Shown piece after piece: positions 26,984 to 37,050 of a stretch of 64,000 nt of DNA. Each line of letters begins with the position of its first letter. The stretch's first letter is position 1. The stretch comes from Methylomonas albis (GTDB taxonomy: Bacteria; Pseudomonadota; Gammaproteobacteria; Methylococcales; Methylomonadaceae), in the NCBI RefSeq assembly GCF_014850955.1, contig NZ_JACXSS010000001.1, positions 4,960,001-5,024,000 on the forward strand, read 5' to 3'. The position numbers and the translations under genes were made by a program. The notes under the pieces were generated by a model. It was not told the origin of the DNA. It saw only the letters and a program-made list of their open reading frames with translations, and ran no database searches.

Positions 26984-28972
26984 ATGGCAAATAAATTTAA
27001 ATCGGCGAGCAGACGTCAGCGCATAGTGTTTTTCTGCACTGTCTTATGCACCGTCAAGCCGGTTGCTGCGGACGATACGCTTTCCCACCTAAAAGCCTTA
27101 TCTCTGCAAGAGCTGAATGCGACCACGGTTTCCATCGCCTCGAAAAATCAGCAGCCTATCAGCGAAACCCCGTCGGCGGTATTTGTCATCAGCCATGAAG
27201 AAATCAGACGCTCCGGGATGCAGTCGATTCCGGAACTGCTGCGTAAGGTGCCCGGCCTAGAAGTCGCGCGCGTGGATGCCAGTCAATGGGCTATCAGTAG
27301 TCGCGGCTTTAACGGGATAAATGCCAACAAGCTGTTGGTGATGATGGATGGGCGTACCGTTTACGATCCGCTGAACTCCGGCGTTTACTGGAACGAGCAG
27401 GACTACCCGCTGGAAGACATAGACCGTATTGAGGTGATTCGCGGTCCTGGGGCAACGCTGTGGGGCTCCAACGCAGTCAATGGTGTCATCAATATCGTTA
27501 CCCGATCGGCTCAGGAGTCGCAAGGCGTGTTGCTGTCAGGCGGCACCAGCAAGGAAGAACCCGGATTCGGCACCTTCCGTTACGGCGGCCAACTCCATCC
27601 GGATTTTAGCTATCGAGTCTACGGAAAATACAACCATCGCGAGGATTTTCATTTCGGCAACGGCGACAAAGCCAACGACAGCCTCGACATGGGCCGCGCC
27701 GGTTTTCGCAGCGACTGGACGCCGGATGCCCGCGAAAATCTGAACGTACAGGGCGACTATTTCAATGGCGACATGCAGCAATCGCTAAATAGTCTCGACC
27801 CGGTATCGCCAATTAGCGCGGACAATACCAAAAAATATGGCGGCAACCTGTTATTGCGCTGGCAGCAGACCTTGCATAACGATAGCCGCCTCCAGATCCG
27901 TAGCTATTTCGATCATGCCGTCCGCGACCAAAGCAGGCTGAACTATCGGCGCAGCACTTTCGACCTGGATCTACAGCATGATTTCAATTGGCAAGCACAT
28001 AAGGTGACTTGGGGCGCCGGCTATCGGTTCAATAGCGATCAACTTGAGCAAAAACAGGTCTTGTTGCATTTCGATCCACCCCAACGCAACGTACATTTGT
28101 TTAATGTCTTCGCTCAGGACGAATGGCGATTTCTCGACGACGAACTGCGCTTGATATACGGCAGCAAAGTCGAACACAACGATTTTACCGGCTTCGAAAT
28201 CCAGCCTTCCGCCCGACTATTGTGGATACCCAATCAACATCACAGCTTCTGGGGTGCCGTATCCAGAGCGGTAAGAGTGCCGGCGCGGGTCGATCACGAC
28301 GTGAATGTATTATTCAACGTGGGGCCTGGAACCACTGCCAATATATTGGGAGACAGCAATTTCGACTCGGAAAGCGCTCTGACTTATGAACTGGGCTACC
28401 GATTTTTCCCCAGCGACATTTTTAATCTGGATACCACGCTATTTTATAGCGATTACGGCCGGCTCAGTACCACCGAACCGCAAACGCCGATTGTAAACGG
28501 CGACACTACGACTATCCCGTTTCTGATTGCCAACAAGGCTAAAGGCGAAGCTTACGGCTGGGAAACTGCACTGAATTGGCGGGTATCCGAACGATGGCGT
28601 GTGCAAGGTAGCTACAGCCTGTTTGCGATTGCCGTACATCAGCGCGATGGAAGTTTGGATAGCGCCGCAGCAGTGGCTGAAGGTAATAGTGCCCGCAACC
28701 GTTTCAACCTCAGTTCCTACTTCAATCTGCCGTATCAATTAGAATTCGATGCGCATTGGTATTACACCGACCACCTGATCAATCAGGTGCCGGCCTATCA
28801 TCGGCTGGACCTGCGCCTGGGCTGGCAGCCGAATCTGCATTTCGAACTTGCTGTCGGCGCGCAGAATTTGCTGGACAACCGGCACCTGGAATTCAATCCA
28901 AGCTTTGACAACGCGGTGATCAGTAGCGAATTCGAACGAAATTATTATATTAAAGCCTCGGTGCGCTACTAA
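26984..28972 (+). CDS. TonB-dependent outer-membrane receptor
   Basis: About 662 residues. A signal sequence is followed by LSLQELNATTVSIASKNQQP, close to a TonB-box-like start. The plug domain contains TPSAVFVISHEEIRRSGMQS and the RIEVIRGPGATLWGSNAVNG hallmark. A beta-barrel of alternating strands follows, ending in an aromatic residue-x-arginine-tyrosine terminus (SVRY). It would import a chelated metal or similar ligand through TonB. The ATG at 26984 has a GGAA ribosome binding site; one at 26972 does not. The YfiR-type gene begins immediately after the stop. Confidence 0.9.
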   Translation: MANKFKSASRRQRIVFFCTVLCTVKPVAADDTLSHLKALSLQELNATTVSIASKNQQPISETPSAVFVISHEEIRRSGMQSIPELLRKVPGLEVARVDASQWAISSRGFNGINANKLLVMMDGRTVYDPLNSGVYWNEQDYPLEDIDRIEVIRGPGATLWGSNAVNGVINIVTRSAQESQGVLLSGGTSKEEPGFGTFRYGGQLHPDFSYRVYGKYNHREDFHFGNGDKANDSLDMGRAGFRSDWTPDARENLNVQGDYFNGDMQQSLNSLDPVSPISADNTKKYGGNLLLRWQQTLHNDSRLQIRSYFDHAVRDQSRLNYRRSTFDLDLQHDFNWQAHKVTWGAGYRFNSDQLEQKQVLLHFDPPQRNVHLFNVFAQDEWRFLDDELRLIYGSKVEHNDFTGFEIQPSARLLWIPNQHHSFWGAVSRAVRVPARVDHDVNVLFNVGPGTTANILGDSNFDSESALTYELGYRFFPSDIFNLDTTLFYSDYGRLSTTEPQTPIVNGDTTTIPFLIANKAKGEAYGWETALNWRVSERWRVQGSYSLFAIAVHQRDGSLDSAAAVAEGNSARNRFNLSSYFNLPYQLEFDAHWYYTDHLINQVPAYHRLDLRLGWQPNLHFELAVGAQNLLDNRHLEFNPSFDNAVISSEFERNYYIKASVRY

Positions 28973-29539
28973 ATGCTGCATCCAAGCTTGTCTGCGGTCT
29001 TGGCGAACACCGGCGCGGCTGTGCGGCGGAGCCTGTTAGTGCTGCTACTGGGCTTTATACTACCGACACAAGCAGGCATAGCAGACGAACTGCGATATAA
29101 CGAAACAGAACTTAAAGCAGCCTATCTATATAACTTTGCCTACTTTGTCACTTGGCCGGCGACCAACAAAGAGTTTCTGTTTTGCAGTTACGCCAACTCG
29201 CCAGTTACCGGCACCCTCGCGCAACTGATCGAAGGCGAACAGGTAAACGAACAGCCGATTCAACTCATTATCGATCCCGTTCCCGCTCAATTGCACGAGT
29301 GCCAGGTGATTTATATTCCGGCGCAACAGGAAAGAATTCTCGCTGCGACGCTGGAGTTCGTTAGGCCATTCCCGGTGCTAACCGTCAGCGATATTGCCGA
29401 TTTTGAACACCGCGGCGGCATGATCCGTCTGGCTAACGATGGCCCGCGTATTCAACCGGTTATTCAGCTAAAAAACGTGACACGAACCGGACTGGCAGTT
29501 AGCTCCAAACTGCTGCGCAGTTCGCGGATACTCGAGTAA
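28973..29539 (+). CDS. YfiR-family periplasmic protein (DUF4154)
   Basis: A 188-residue protein with a signal peptide (LLVLLLGFILPTQAGIA) and the family signature ELKAAYLYNFAYFVTWP. CQVIYIP and the GGMIRL segment fit the later strands of DUF4154. In Pseudomonas, YfiR is a periplasmic inhibitor of the diguanylate cyclase YfiN. Here it directly abuts a TonB receptor (stop TAA then ATG), an arrangement usually completed by a sensor kinase or cyclase gene, but none follows: phoU lies next on the other strand. Confidence 0.85.
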   Translation: MLHPSLSAVLANTGAAVRRSLLVLLLGFILPTQAGIADELRYNETELKAAYLYNFAYFVTWPATNKEFLFCSYANSPVTGTLAQLIEGEQVNEQPIQLIIDPVPAQLHECQVIYIPAQQERILAATLEFVRPFPVLTVSDIADFEHRGGMIRLANDGPRIQPVIQLKNVTRTGLAVSSKLLRSSRILE

Positions 29540-29622
29540 GCATGACGTTAATCACTGCTACAGTACGGACATGATCAGGCCAGCGAAATCACCACAGCCC
29601 AGACTCAAACCGATGCATTCAA

Positions 29623-30342
29623 CTAACGAACCGAGTTGACAGTGCGTTCCAGTTCTTCGCGACTGAGATGGCGCACATCCTTGCCTTTTACCATGTATAT
29701 CACCTGCTCGCAGACATTGCAGGAGTGATCGCCTATCCGTTCCAGCGCGCGCGCGGCCCACAACATATCCAGAGCTCTGGTGATGTTGCGCGGATTTTCC
29801 ATCATCTGCGTGATCAACTGCCGGGTGATGCTGGTGTATTCTCGGTCTACCTTGGCGTCCTGTTCGGTAATCGCAATTACTTCTTCGACGTCATTTCTGG
29901 CATACGCATCCAACGCACCGTTCAGCATGTCCTTGACCAAGTTCAACAGATGCTCGATTTCGTAATACTTGTCTTGATAATAATCGGCGCCTTCCAAACG
30001 CATGGTCATTTTGGCAATGCGCGCTGCTTCGTCGCCGATTCGCTCCAGGTCGGTGATGATTTTGATGGTAGCAATCAGCATACGTAAATCAAAAGCCGCC
30101 GGCTGGCGTTTGGCCATGATTTCGGTGCACTCATGATCAATGTCTTTTTCCATTTCGTTGACATACCGATCCTGTTGTACGACCTTTTCGGCATTTTCCA
30201 TGTCGTTGCCCATGAAAGCCTTGGTCGCCAAATCGACTTGCTGTTCAACCAATCCGCCCATGGTCAGTACCTTGTTGCGAATATCTTCCATCTCCTCATT
30301 GAATTGACGGGAAATGTGCTGTTTTATTTTGCTGTTATCCAT
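29623..30342 (-). CDS. phoU: phosphate-signalling protein PhoU
   Basis: 239 residues in two repeats of the PhoU three-helix bundle, each with the metal-binding ExxxDxxxD-type motif (ITDLERIGDEAARIA; ALERIGDHSCNVCEQV). PhoU links the Pst transporter to the PhoR/PhoB two-component system and keeps it silent when phosphate is ample. A strong AGGAGG ribosome binding site lies upstream, overlapping the end of pstB. Last gene of the pst operon. Confidence 0.96.
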   Translation of the reverse strand: MDNSKIKQHISRQFNEEMEDIRNKVLTMGGLVEQQVDLATKAFMGNDMENAEKVVQQDRYVNEMEKDIDHECTEIMAKRQPAAFDLRMLIATIKIITDLERIGDEAARIAKMTMRLEGADYYQDKYYEIEHLLNLVKDMLNGALDAYARNDVEEVIAITEQDAKVDREYTSITRQLITQMMENPRNITRALDMLWAARALERIGDHSCNVCEQVIYMVKGKDVRHLSREELERTVNSVR

Positions 30343-30352
30343 TGCCTACCTC

Positions 30353-31186
30353 CTAGCCGTACCTACCGGTAATGTAATCTTCTGTTTGTTTTTTTGCTGG
30401 ATTGGTAAACAACTCGCTGGTTTCACCAAATTCGATTAATTCGCCCATGTACATGAAAGCGGTGAAATCGGATACCCGTGCCGCCTGTTGCATGTTGTGG
30501 GTAACGATCACGATCGTATATTTTTCTTTTAGTTCGTTGATGAGCTCTTCGATTTTCAACGTGGAAATCGGGTCCAGCGCCGAGGCCGGCTCATCCAACA
30601 GGATTACTTCCGGCTCAATCGCAATCGCCCGGGCAATTACCAGCCTTTGCTGCTGACCGCCGGACATTCCTAGCGCATTGTCGTTCAAACGGTCTTTCAT
30701 CTCATCCCATAAAGCCGCGCCGCGCAGGGATTTTTCGACCACTTCGTCGAGTATGCGCCGGTCGTTGATGCCTTGAATCCTTAGGCCATAGGCTACGTTT
30801 TCATAAATGGTTTTCGGGAACGGATTGGGCTTTTGAAACACCATACCCACTCGCCGGCGCAGAGCCGCGACATTCACCGATTTATCGTAAATGTCCTCGC
30901 CATCCAGGAGAATCTTGCCTTTGATAGTCACGCCGTCGACCAGATCATTCATCCGGTTGATACAGCGCAATAGCGTCGATTTGCCGCAACCGCTGGGACC
31001 GATATAGGCAGTCACTTTCTTGTTCGGCATTTCCATATTCACGCTATGTAAAGCCTGCTTCTGTCCGTAGAACAAATCCAGATTTTCGACTTTGATGCAG
31101 GTTTGCAGCTGCTCGGCGCTTTTTCTGTCTTCCCTTTTCAACGCGCTAATGTCAATGGCGTGAGTATTCTTTTGGGCTGTTGTCAT
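30353..31186 (-). CDS. pstB: phosphate ABC transporter ATP-binding protein
   Basis: 277 residues. Walker A is GPSGCGKST, the Q-loop lies in [12 protein letters not shown], the ABC signature is MSGGQQQR (Met in place of the first Leu), Walker B is [12 protein letters not shown] and the switch His is in VTHNM. The [18 protein letters not shown] stretch is specific to PstB. It energises phosphate import through PstC and PstA. Confidence 0.97.
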   Translation of the reverse strand: MTTAQKNTHAIDISALKREDRKSAEQLQTCIKVENLDLFYGQKQALHSVNMEMPNKKVTAYIGPSGCGKSTLLRCINRMNDLVDGVTIKGKILLDGEDIYDKSVNVAALRRRVGMVFQKPNPFPKTIYENVAYGLRIQGINDRRILDEVVEKSLRGAALWDEMKDRLNDNALGMSGGQQQRLVIARAIAIEPEVILLDEPASALDPISTLKIEELINELKEKYTIVIVTHNMQQAARVSDFTAFMYMGELIEFGETSELFTNPAKKQTEDYITGRYG

Positions 31187-31222
31187 GATATAGGGTCCAG
31201 TCTTCCGGATGGATATGCGAAT

Positions 31223-32878
31223 TTAATTTTCCAGGGCGCGGTATTTTTCCCGCAAATTGTTACGTATGGAGATAGCGAACATGTTCAAGCCGATAATCAC
31301 CATCACCAGTAGCAGGGACGTCGCGTAAACCAAAGGCCTGGCCGCTTCGACATTAGGGCTCTGGAAGCCGACATCGTAAATATGAAATCCCAAATGCATA
31401 AACTTTCTATCCAAATGCAAATAAGGGAAATTGCCGTCCAAAGGCAAGGTTGGCGCCAGTTTCACCACACCAACCAGCATCAAGGGCGCGACTTCGCCGG
31501 CAGCGCGCGCCACGGCCAGAATCAAGCCGGTCATGATCGCCGGGCTAGCCATCGGCAATACCGTGCGCCACAGGGTTTCGGCTTTGGTTGCACCCAGCGC
31601 CAAGCTGCCTTCCCGGATTGATTTTGGAATCCGCGACAAGCCTTCTTCGGTGGCGACGATCACCACCGGCAAGGTCATCAAGGCCAATGTCAACGAGGCC
31701 CATAGCAAACCAGGGGTGCCGAACACCGGTGCCGGCGCGGCTTCCGGGAAAAACAGGCGGTCGATGTTACCGCCGATGATATACACGAAAAAACCCAAGC
31801 CAAACACGCCGTAAACGATGGACGGTACGCCGGCCAAATTATTAACGGCAATCCGGATCACGCGGGTAATAAAACCTTGCTTGGCGTATTCACGTAGATA
31901 AACCGCAGCGATTACTCCGAACGGCGTGACCACAACCGCCATCAGCATCACCATCAACACCGTACCGAAAATGGCCGGAAAAATACCCCCTTCGGTATTG
32001 GCTTCACGCGGTTCTTCACTAACAAAAGTCGCGAAATTTTCAATATATTCGATACATTTGTCCAACACACTCATGGTGTTAGGGCGAGTCATTTTTACAA
32101 CCCGATGCAAGGGCAGGCTAATTTCCTTTTGCCCGGCTTCCGCAACCACCAGGCTGTAGCGTTTGCTTTCTTTACTTAGCTTGCCGATTTGTTGCTGGAT
32201 GACTTGATATTGCTTCTCGTAAGCCTGTTTTTGCGCGGCAAATTCCTGCTTAGCCGCATCGTTCCAGGCATTTTTCAGTTCCAGCGCGCGTTGCTTTAAA
32301 CGCAAGCGCTCCAATTCATAGTTGATCGCACCGACTTCGTGATCCTGCAAACTGTCGATTTCGTCGTGCTGATCCAACACGGTCGCCAGTTTTTCTTGCG
32401 CGGCTAGCCAGGCTTGTTCGCCCTGAGCGATTACTTGCCCATCTTCCTTAACTGCCAGTAAACGCCCATAGAAATTACCCCACTCGCGGCGCTCGATCAT
32501 CATCAAATCGTCCGGAGTAGATTGGCCGTGGATATATTGCTGCTGTATCCAGCGAAAATCGCTACCGAGAATATCGCGGTTACCGGTTTTTACCAGATGC
32601 TGCACCAAGTATTCGCCATTATCCAGCAACTCATGCCCGGCAGCCCTGGCTTGCGCGGCGGGCAATAGTGACGTGGCCACCGCTTCCCCGACAATAGAAC
32701 TCTCCGGGCCATCGCGATCTTGATAACGATATTCGATAATATCGGCCGGCCAAAAATGCCCCAAGCCCCTCACCGCAATCAGCAGCAGCAAGCCCACCAC
32801 CAATATCAGATTCAAACTGACCGCGCCGGCGGTCATCCATATCCAGGGAGATCCGCTCTTAAACCATGCTTTCATCAT
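31223..32878 (-). CDS. pstA: phosphate ABC transporter permease PstA (long form)
   Basis: 551 residues. The C-terminal 260 carry the standard permease (FAAIFGTVLMV-like start, IAAVYLREYA, the EAA loop SLALGATKAETLWRTVLP). The N-terminal part has one membrane helix followed by about 230 mostly helical, periplasmic residues with coiled-coil character (ERLRLKQRALELKNAWNDAA). This long form occurs in some gammaproteobacteria, while Escherichia coli PstA has about 296 residues. The ATG overlaps the stop of pstC (ATGA). Confidence 0.94.
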   Translation of the reverse strand: MMKAWFKSGSPWIWMTAGAVSLNLILVVGLLLLIAVRGLGHFWPADIIEYRYQDRDGPESSIVGEAVATSLLPAAQARAAGHELLDNGEYLVQHLVKTGNRDILGSDFRWIQQQYIHGQSTPDDLMMIERREWGNFYGRLLAVKEDGQVIAQGEQAWLAAQEKLATVLDQHDEIDSLQDHEVGAINYELERLRLKQRALELKNAWNDAAKQEFAAQKQAYEKQYQVIQQQIGKLSKESKRYSLVVAEAGQKEISLPLHRVVKMTRPNTMSVLDKCIEYIENFATFVSEEPREANTEGGIFPAIFGTVLMVMLMAVVVTPFGVIAAVYLREYAKQGFITRVIRIAVNNLAGVPSIVYGVFGLGFFVYIIGGNIDRLFFPEAAPAPVFGTPGLLWASLTLALMTLPVVIVATEEGLSRIPKSIREGSLALGATKAETLWRTVLPMASPAIMTGLILAVARAAGEVAPLMLVGVVKLAPTLPLDGNFPYLHLDRKFMHLGFHIYDVGFQSPNVEAARPLVYATSLLLVMVIIGLNMFAISIRNNLREKYRALEN

Positions 32879-35151
32879 AATGAGCTGTATTTTTGTCTTA
32901 GATTCTGCCGAATGACTTCAGCCAGCGTGTTGACCACAAAAGTGAACATGAACAACACCAGGGCCGCCAGGAATAACACGCGATAGTGAGTGCTGTTGAC
33001 TTCCGATTCCGGCATTTCCACCGCGATATTGGCGGACAGTGTGCGCAAACCCTGGAAAATACTCAAATCCATCACCGCAGTATTGCCGGTGGCCATCAGC
33101 ACGATCATGGTCTCGCCGACCGCGCGACCGAAACCAATCATGATCGCCGAGAAAATACCGGGGCTGGCAGTCAGCAAGACCACCTTGGTCATGGTTTGCC
33201 AGGGCGTAGCTCCCAAAGCCAGCGAGCCGGTAGTCAAATGCTTGGGTACGCTGAAAATCGCGTCTTCGGCGATGGAGAAAATCATCGGAATGACCGCAAA
33301 CCCCATCGCCAAACCGACCACCAAGGTGTTGCGCTGATCGTAACCTATACCAAATTCCTCGCGCATCCAGGTCCGCAAATCGCCGTTAAAACACAAGGCT
33401 TCTATGGACGGACTTAACTGAAAAGACAGCCAGGCACCGAATATCACCACCGGGATCAGCACAACCGCATCCCAGCCGTCAGGGATTTTGTGACGGGTTT
33501 TTTCCGGTAAGTATTGCCAGAAATAGGCAAAAATCATCACCGACAGCGGCACCATCATCAGCAGCGAAAAAATCCCGGTGAGATTGGCTTCCACAAAAGG
33601 TGCCAGCCACAAACCGGCCAAAAAGCCCAAAATCACGGTTGGTAATGCGCCCATGATTTCCACGCCCGGCTTCACATATTGGCGCACGCTCGGCGCCATG
33701 AAGTAACCGGTATAAATAGCGCCAAACAAAGCCAGCGGCACCCCCATCAACATCGCATAAAACGAGGCTTTTAAGGTACCGAACACCAGCGGCGTCAGAC
33801 TCATTTTCGGTTCGAAATCGTTGCTGGCCGCGGATGATTGCCAGATGTAATCGGGTTTGGGATAACTTTCGTACCAAACCTTGTTCCATAACGAACTCCA
33901 CGATACTTCCGGGTGTTCGTTTTCAATAGTCCAATGATTGATTTTGCCGTCTTCAGACTGCAACAACATGGCATTGGCGCGCGGCGATAAGGTGACAGAA
34001 ACAGGTTTTCCGCCGGCGATTTTTTCTTTGATTAATTCCCGCTCGGCAGTGGAACTATAAATACCGATCTCGCCGTTGGCGTCGGCCGCCAGCATGCCTT
34101 TGCGGCGCTGTTCCGGATTGATGGTAATAATCGGTGCGTCGGATACCTTAAACGAGCGCAGTTTTTCGATGCTGAAATGGTTTTGCTGATCGCGGACCAT
34201 GGACCATTGCGCCATCACGCCGCTGGTATCGCCTATCAACAGGGAAATATCGCCGTTCAAAAACTCCATGCTGCTGATTTGCACACCTTGGTTCAGCACA
34301 TTCAGCTTATGTTTGATCTCGGGCTTACTCTTATCGAGAATATCCACCACGGTCAAATCCCCGGAACGACTGCCCAAATACAGATTGCGCAGCTCTTTAT
34401 CCAGCAGGATGAAATCGACGCCATCCGCAGCCATCTCGACCACCGAATCGGTGGCTTCCCAAGTCCCTTCGTCGTCGAACAAGGATTCTTTTTTGCTGAG
34501 GCTGCTCAACACCAGGCGGTTATCGGCGGTTTTTGCCAGCAGCGTGCTGTTTTTATCGCCCAACTTAAGCGCCAGTTTGGTTAGCGCCTGGCCCTGTTTA
34601 TCTACCACCAATGGCTCGGCACCCAAGGGATACTGAATGGCCGGCGTAATGACCCGCTTGCCGTCGGGATAACTCAATTTGTAATCGTGTTTAACCACCA
34701 CGGCGCGGCCATCCGATAGACCAAAGGCGATAACACCTTTATCGACGCCGCCGTGGGCGTAACTGGTGATTTGCACGTTATTGGGGATAGGCAAAGCGTC
34801 CACGCGAATAAGCTGACCAGTGGCAACGCTAAAAAATATTGCTTTGCCGGTGTCGGTAAACCGCACCGCCACTTCGTTCTGTTCTTCCATCGACAGGAAG
34901 ACCGTATTGCCCAGCGCCTGCTCAGGCACGTCGTAACGACCGACTGCTTCCGCGTGGGAGGGCAACAGTATCGGAAAAACCACATACAATAGGTAAAAAA
35001 AGATCAACACCACGGCGAGAATAATGCCCAAACCACCGGCTACCACGCCGCGCTCCACCATCTTGTCTTTTACCAGACGCCAACGCTGGTAACGATCGCT
35101 AGTCGCTGTTTGCAACAGCGTGGCTTTTGGAATGGGACGGGCTTCGGTCAT
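32875..35151 (-). CDS. pstC: phosphate ABC transporter permease PstC (long form)
   Basis: 758 residues: TM1 near 38-62, then about 360 periplasmic residues with repeated beta-strand and turn units (FGLSDGRAVVVKH; LYLGSRSGDLTVVDI; LLIGDTSGVMAQWSM) that look like a propeller, then the permease domain from about 450 with its EAA loop (GSLALGATPWQTMTKVVLL). Standard PstC has about 320 residues; this long form matches the long PstA encoded next to it. The big periplasmic domain may contact PstS or sense a ligand (inference). Confidence 0.93.
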   Translation of the reverse strand: MTEARPIPKATLLQTATSDRYQRWRLVKDKMVERGVVAGGLGIILAVVLIFFYLLYVVFPILLPSHAEAVGRYDVPEQALGNTVFLSMEEQNEVAVRFTDTGKAIFFSVATGQLIRVDALPIPNNVQITSYAHGGVDKGVIAFGLSDGRAVVVKHDYKLSYPDGKRVITPAIQYPLGAEPLVVDKQGQALTKLALKLGDKNSTLLAKTADNRLVLSSLSKKESLFDDEGTWEATDSVVEMAADGVDFILLDKELRNLYLGSRSGDLTVVDILDKSKPEIKHKLNVLNQGVQISSMEFLNGDISLLIGDTSGVMAQWSMVRDQQNHFSIEKLRSFKVSDAPIITINPEQRRKGMLAADANGEIGIYSSTAERELIKEKIAGGKPVSVTLSPRANAMLLQSEDGKINHWTIENEHPEVSWSSLWNKVWYESYPKPDYIWQSSAASNDFEPKMSLTPLVFGTLKASFYAMLMGVPLALFGAIYTGYFMAPSVRQYVKPGVEIMGALPTVILGFLAGLWLAPFVEANLTGIFSLLMMVPLSVMIFAYFWQYLPEKTRHKIPDGWDAVVLIPVVIFGAWLSFQLSPSIEALCFNGDLRTWMREEFGIGYDQRNTLVVGLAMGFAVIPMIFSIAEDAIFSVPKHLTTGSLALGATPWQTMTKVVLLTASPGIFSAIMIGFGRAVGETMIVLMATGNTAVMDLSIFQGLRTLSANIAVEMPESEVNSTHYRVLFLAALVLFMFTFVVNTLAEVIRQNLRQKYSSL

Positions 35152-35210
35152 AACAAGGTATCGTTGGTTAACAAAAAGCTGCGCCGAACAATCTCAACGC
35201 ATTCAGAGAC

Positions 35211-35243
35211 AAAAAAGCCGATAAAACTTGGAATTATCGGCTT
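35211..35243 (-). terminator. attenuating terminator between pstS and pstC
   Basis: On the minus strand a 10-bp stem (AAGCCGATAA / TTATCGGCTT) with a 9-base loop is followed by a run of T. It lies 124 bases after the pstS stop and would let pstS be made in excess over the permease and ATPase genes. Confidence 0.75.
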
Positions 35244-35366
35244 GATATTATACAAGATCATCCGCCATTACTTGGCGAGAGGGGTAATGACATTGTTTCT
35301 ATTAGCCAATCCCTTGTTGCGTCCATGCAGAATTGTCCCTTTATCAGACATCCTTGGCTGATGTAA

Positions 35367-36356
35367 TTACTGAACCAGCGTCAAGGCTTTTTCAACGGCC
35401 TTGGCTGGCAGTGGAATATAACCGTCTTTGATCACAACTTGCTGGCCGGTTTTAGACAACACCATTTTGATGAACTCTTTTTCCATGGGGGCCAGAGGCT
35501 CGTTAGGTTTTTTGTTGACGTAAACGTACAAGAAACGTGATAACGGGTAAGCGCCCGAGGTTGCATTCTCCGGCGTAGGCTCAACAAACGGTTGACCGTC
35601 TTTATGCGCCAAAGGTACGGCTTTTACACCCGAGGTGGAATAACCGATACCGGAATAACCGATGCCATTTGCGGAAGTAGTAACCGATTGTACGACCGAA
35701 GCAGAACCTGGTTGCTCATTTACGTTGCTTTTGAAATCGCCTTTGCACAATGCTTCGTCTTTGAAGAAACCGTAAGTGCCGGAAACCGAGTTACGGCCGT
35801 ACATTTGAATCGGTCTGCTAGCCCACGCGCCGGTTAGGCCTACTTGCCCCCAATTGGTGACATCGTTGGCAAAACCGCATTTACGGGTTGACGATAAAAT
35901 CGCATCGACTTGCGGAAGACTTAAGCCTTTAACCGGGTTGTCCTTGTTGACGAAAACCGCCAGCGCATCAATCGCAACCGGGACCGCAGTAGGTTTATAA
36001 CCGTATTTGCTTTCGAAATCGTCGATTTCATTGTCTTTCATCTTCCGGCTCATCGGGCCTAGGTTAGCGGTGCCTTCGGTCAGAGCCGGCGGCGCGGTCG
36101 AAGAGCCGGCTGCTTGAATCTGGATGTTGACGTTGGGATAAATCTTGCCGAATTCTTCGGCCCACAAGGTCATCAAGTTCGCTAAAGTATCCGAGCCAAC
36201 GCTGGAGATGTTGCCGGACACGCCGCTGGCTGCTGCATATTCGGGCAAAGCCGGATCCAATGTCGCGGGAGCCGCAACTGCTTCACCGCCGACCCAAGCA
36301 GCCGATGCAAAACCAAATCCTAATACCAGCGATTTCAGCCTGAATGTATTTTTCAT
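35367..36356 (-). CDS. pstS: phosphate-binding periplasmic protein PstS
   Basis: 329 residues with a signal peptide ([20 protein letters not shown]). The family motif GSDTLANLM lies near residue 53 and [10 protein letters not shown] follows. Further phosphate-pocket residues sit in the [12 protein letters not shown] loop. It captures phosphate and delivers it to PstCA. A Pho box lies just upstream. Confidence 0.95.
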   Translation of the reverse strand: MKNTFRLKSLVLGFGFASAAWVGGEAVAAPATLDPALPEYAAASGVSGNISSVGSDTLANLMTLWAEEFGKIYPNVNIQIQAAGSSTAPPALTEGTANLGPMSRKMKDNEIDDFESKYGYKPTAVPVAIDALAVFVNKDNPVKGLSLPQVDAILSSTRKCGFANDVTNWGQVGLTGAWASRPIQMYGRNSVSGTYGFFKDEALCKGDFKSNVNEQPGSASVVQSVTTSANGIGYSGIGYSTSGVKAVPLAHKDGQPFVEPTPENATSGAYPLSRFLYVYVNKKPNEPLAPMEKEFIKMVLSKTGQQVVIKDGYIPLPAKAVEKALTLVQ

Positions 36357-36411
36357 ATATTTTCTCGAAATGTTTAAAACTTAAGATTCATATTGCCAAT
36401 CCAGCGTGACA

Positions 36412-36445
36412 ATAGTATGAAGCGAATATGACAGTTTTATGACAA
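36412..36445 (-). promoter_or_regulatory. Pho box and -10 element of the pst operon
   Basis: The minus strand of 36427-36445 reads TTGTCATAAAACTGTCATA, two TGTCAT half-sites 11 bases apart that fit the PhoB consensus. A TACTAT -10 (plus strand 36412-36417) follows about ten bases later, the spacing expected for a PhoB-activated promoter that lacks a normal -35. It predicts induction of pstSCAB-phoU by phosphate starvation. Confidence 0.85.
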
Positions 36446-36487
36446 ACACACCCAATTTTAATTACCCTAGGCGAGTTTCGCCAAAAC

Positions 36488-36994
36488 CTAGCTCGTACTA
36501 GAGCCCGCGTGGACATTTTCCAGCTTTAAAAAGCTGTAAGTAAAATCAACGGCTTGATCGTTTTCGACATCGTCCCTGCTAACTTCCCGCCATTGCCTGG
36601 GATCAATCTCCGGAAAGAAGGTGTCGCCTGCGAAACTTTTATTAATCTCGGTCAGATACAAATAATCCGCGTAGCGCAGCATTGCCTCATACAAGGTGGC
36701 GCCACCAATCACGAATAATTCCCGACTATCGGCATAGCGTTGCAACACACTATCGATGTCGCCAAACACCCGGCAACCGGGCTGTTGATAACTTGGGTCG
36801 CGGCTGATAATGATATTCTCCCGTCCCGGCAAGGGCCGGCCGATGGCCTCGAAAGTTTTACGCCCCATCAATATCGGCGCGCCCATGGTGATTTGTTTGA
36901 AGCGTTTCAAGTCGGCCGAGAGATGCCAGGGCATTTGGCCGTTCAGGCCAATCGCGCGATTGCTGGCCAATGCCACGATCAGTGATATTTTCAT
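36488..36994 (-). CDS. folA: dihydrofolate reductase
   Basis: 168 residues. The start (MKISLIVALASNRAIGLNGQ), MPWHLSADLKRFK with the W-H-L-S-x-D-L-K pattern including the catalytic Asp, GRKTFEAIGRPLPGR and the FVIGGATLY cofactor motif are all present. It reduces dihydrofolate with NADPH. The acidic and Ser-rich tail after residue 155 is a little longer than in E. coli FolA (159 residues). Divergent from the asparaginase gene. Confidence 0.96.
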   Translation of the reverse strand: MKISLIVALASNRAIGLNGQMPWHLSADLKRFKQITMGAPILMGRKTFEAIGRPLPGRENIIISRDPSYQQPGCRVFGDIDSVLQRYADSRELFVIGGATLYEAMLRYADYLYLTEINKSFAGDTFFPEIDPRQWREVSRDDVENDQAVDFTYSFLKLENVHAGSSTS

Positions 36995-37050
36995 GCGGAG
37001 TGTTTAAGATGGGGCTTGTAGGCGCAACATCATACTAGAAACCATCATTT

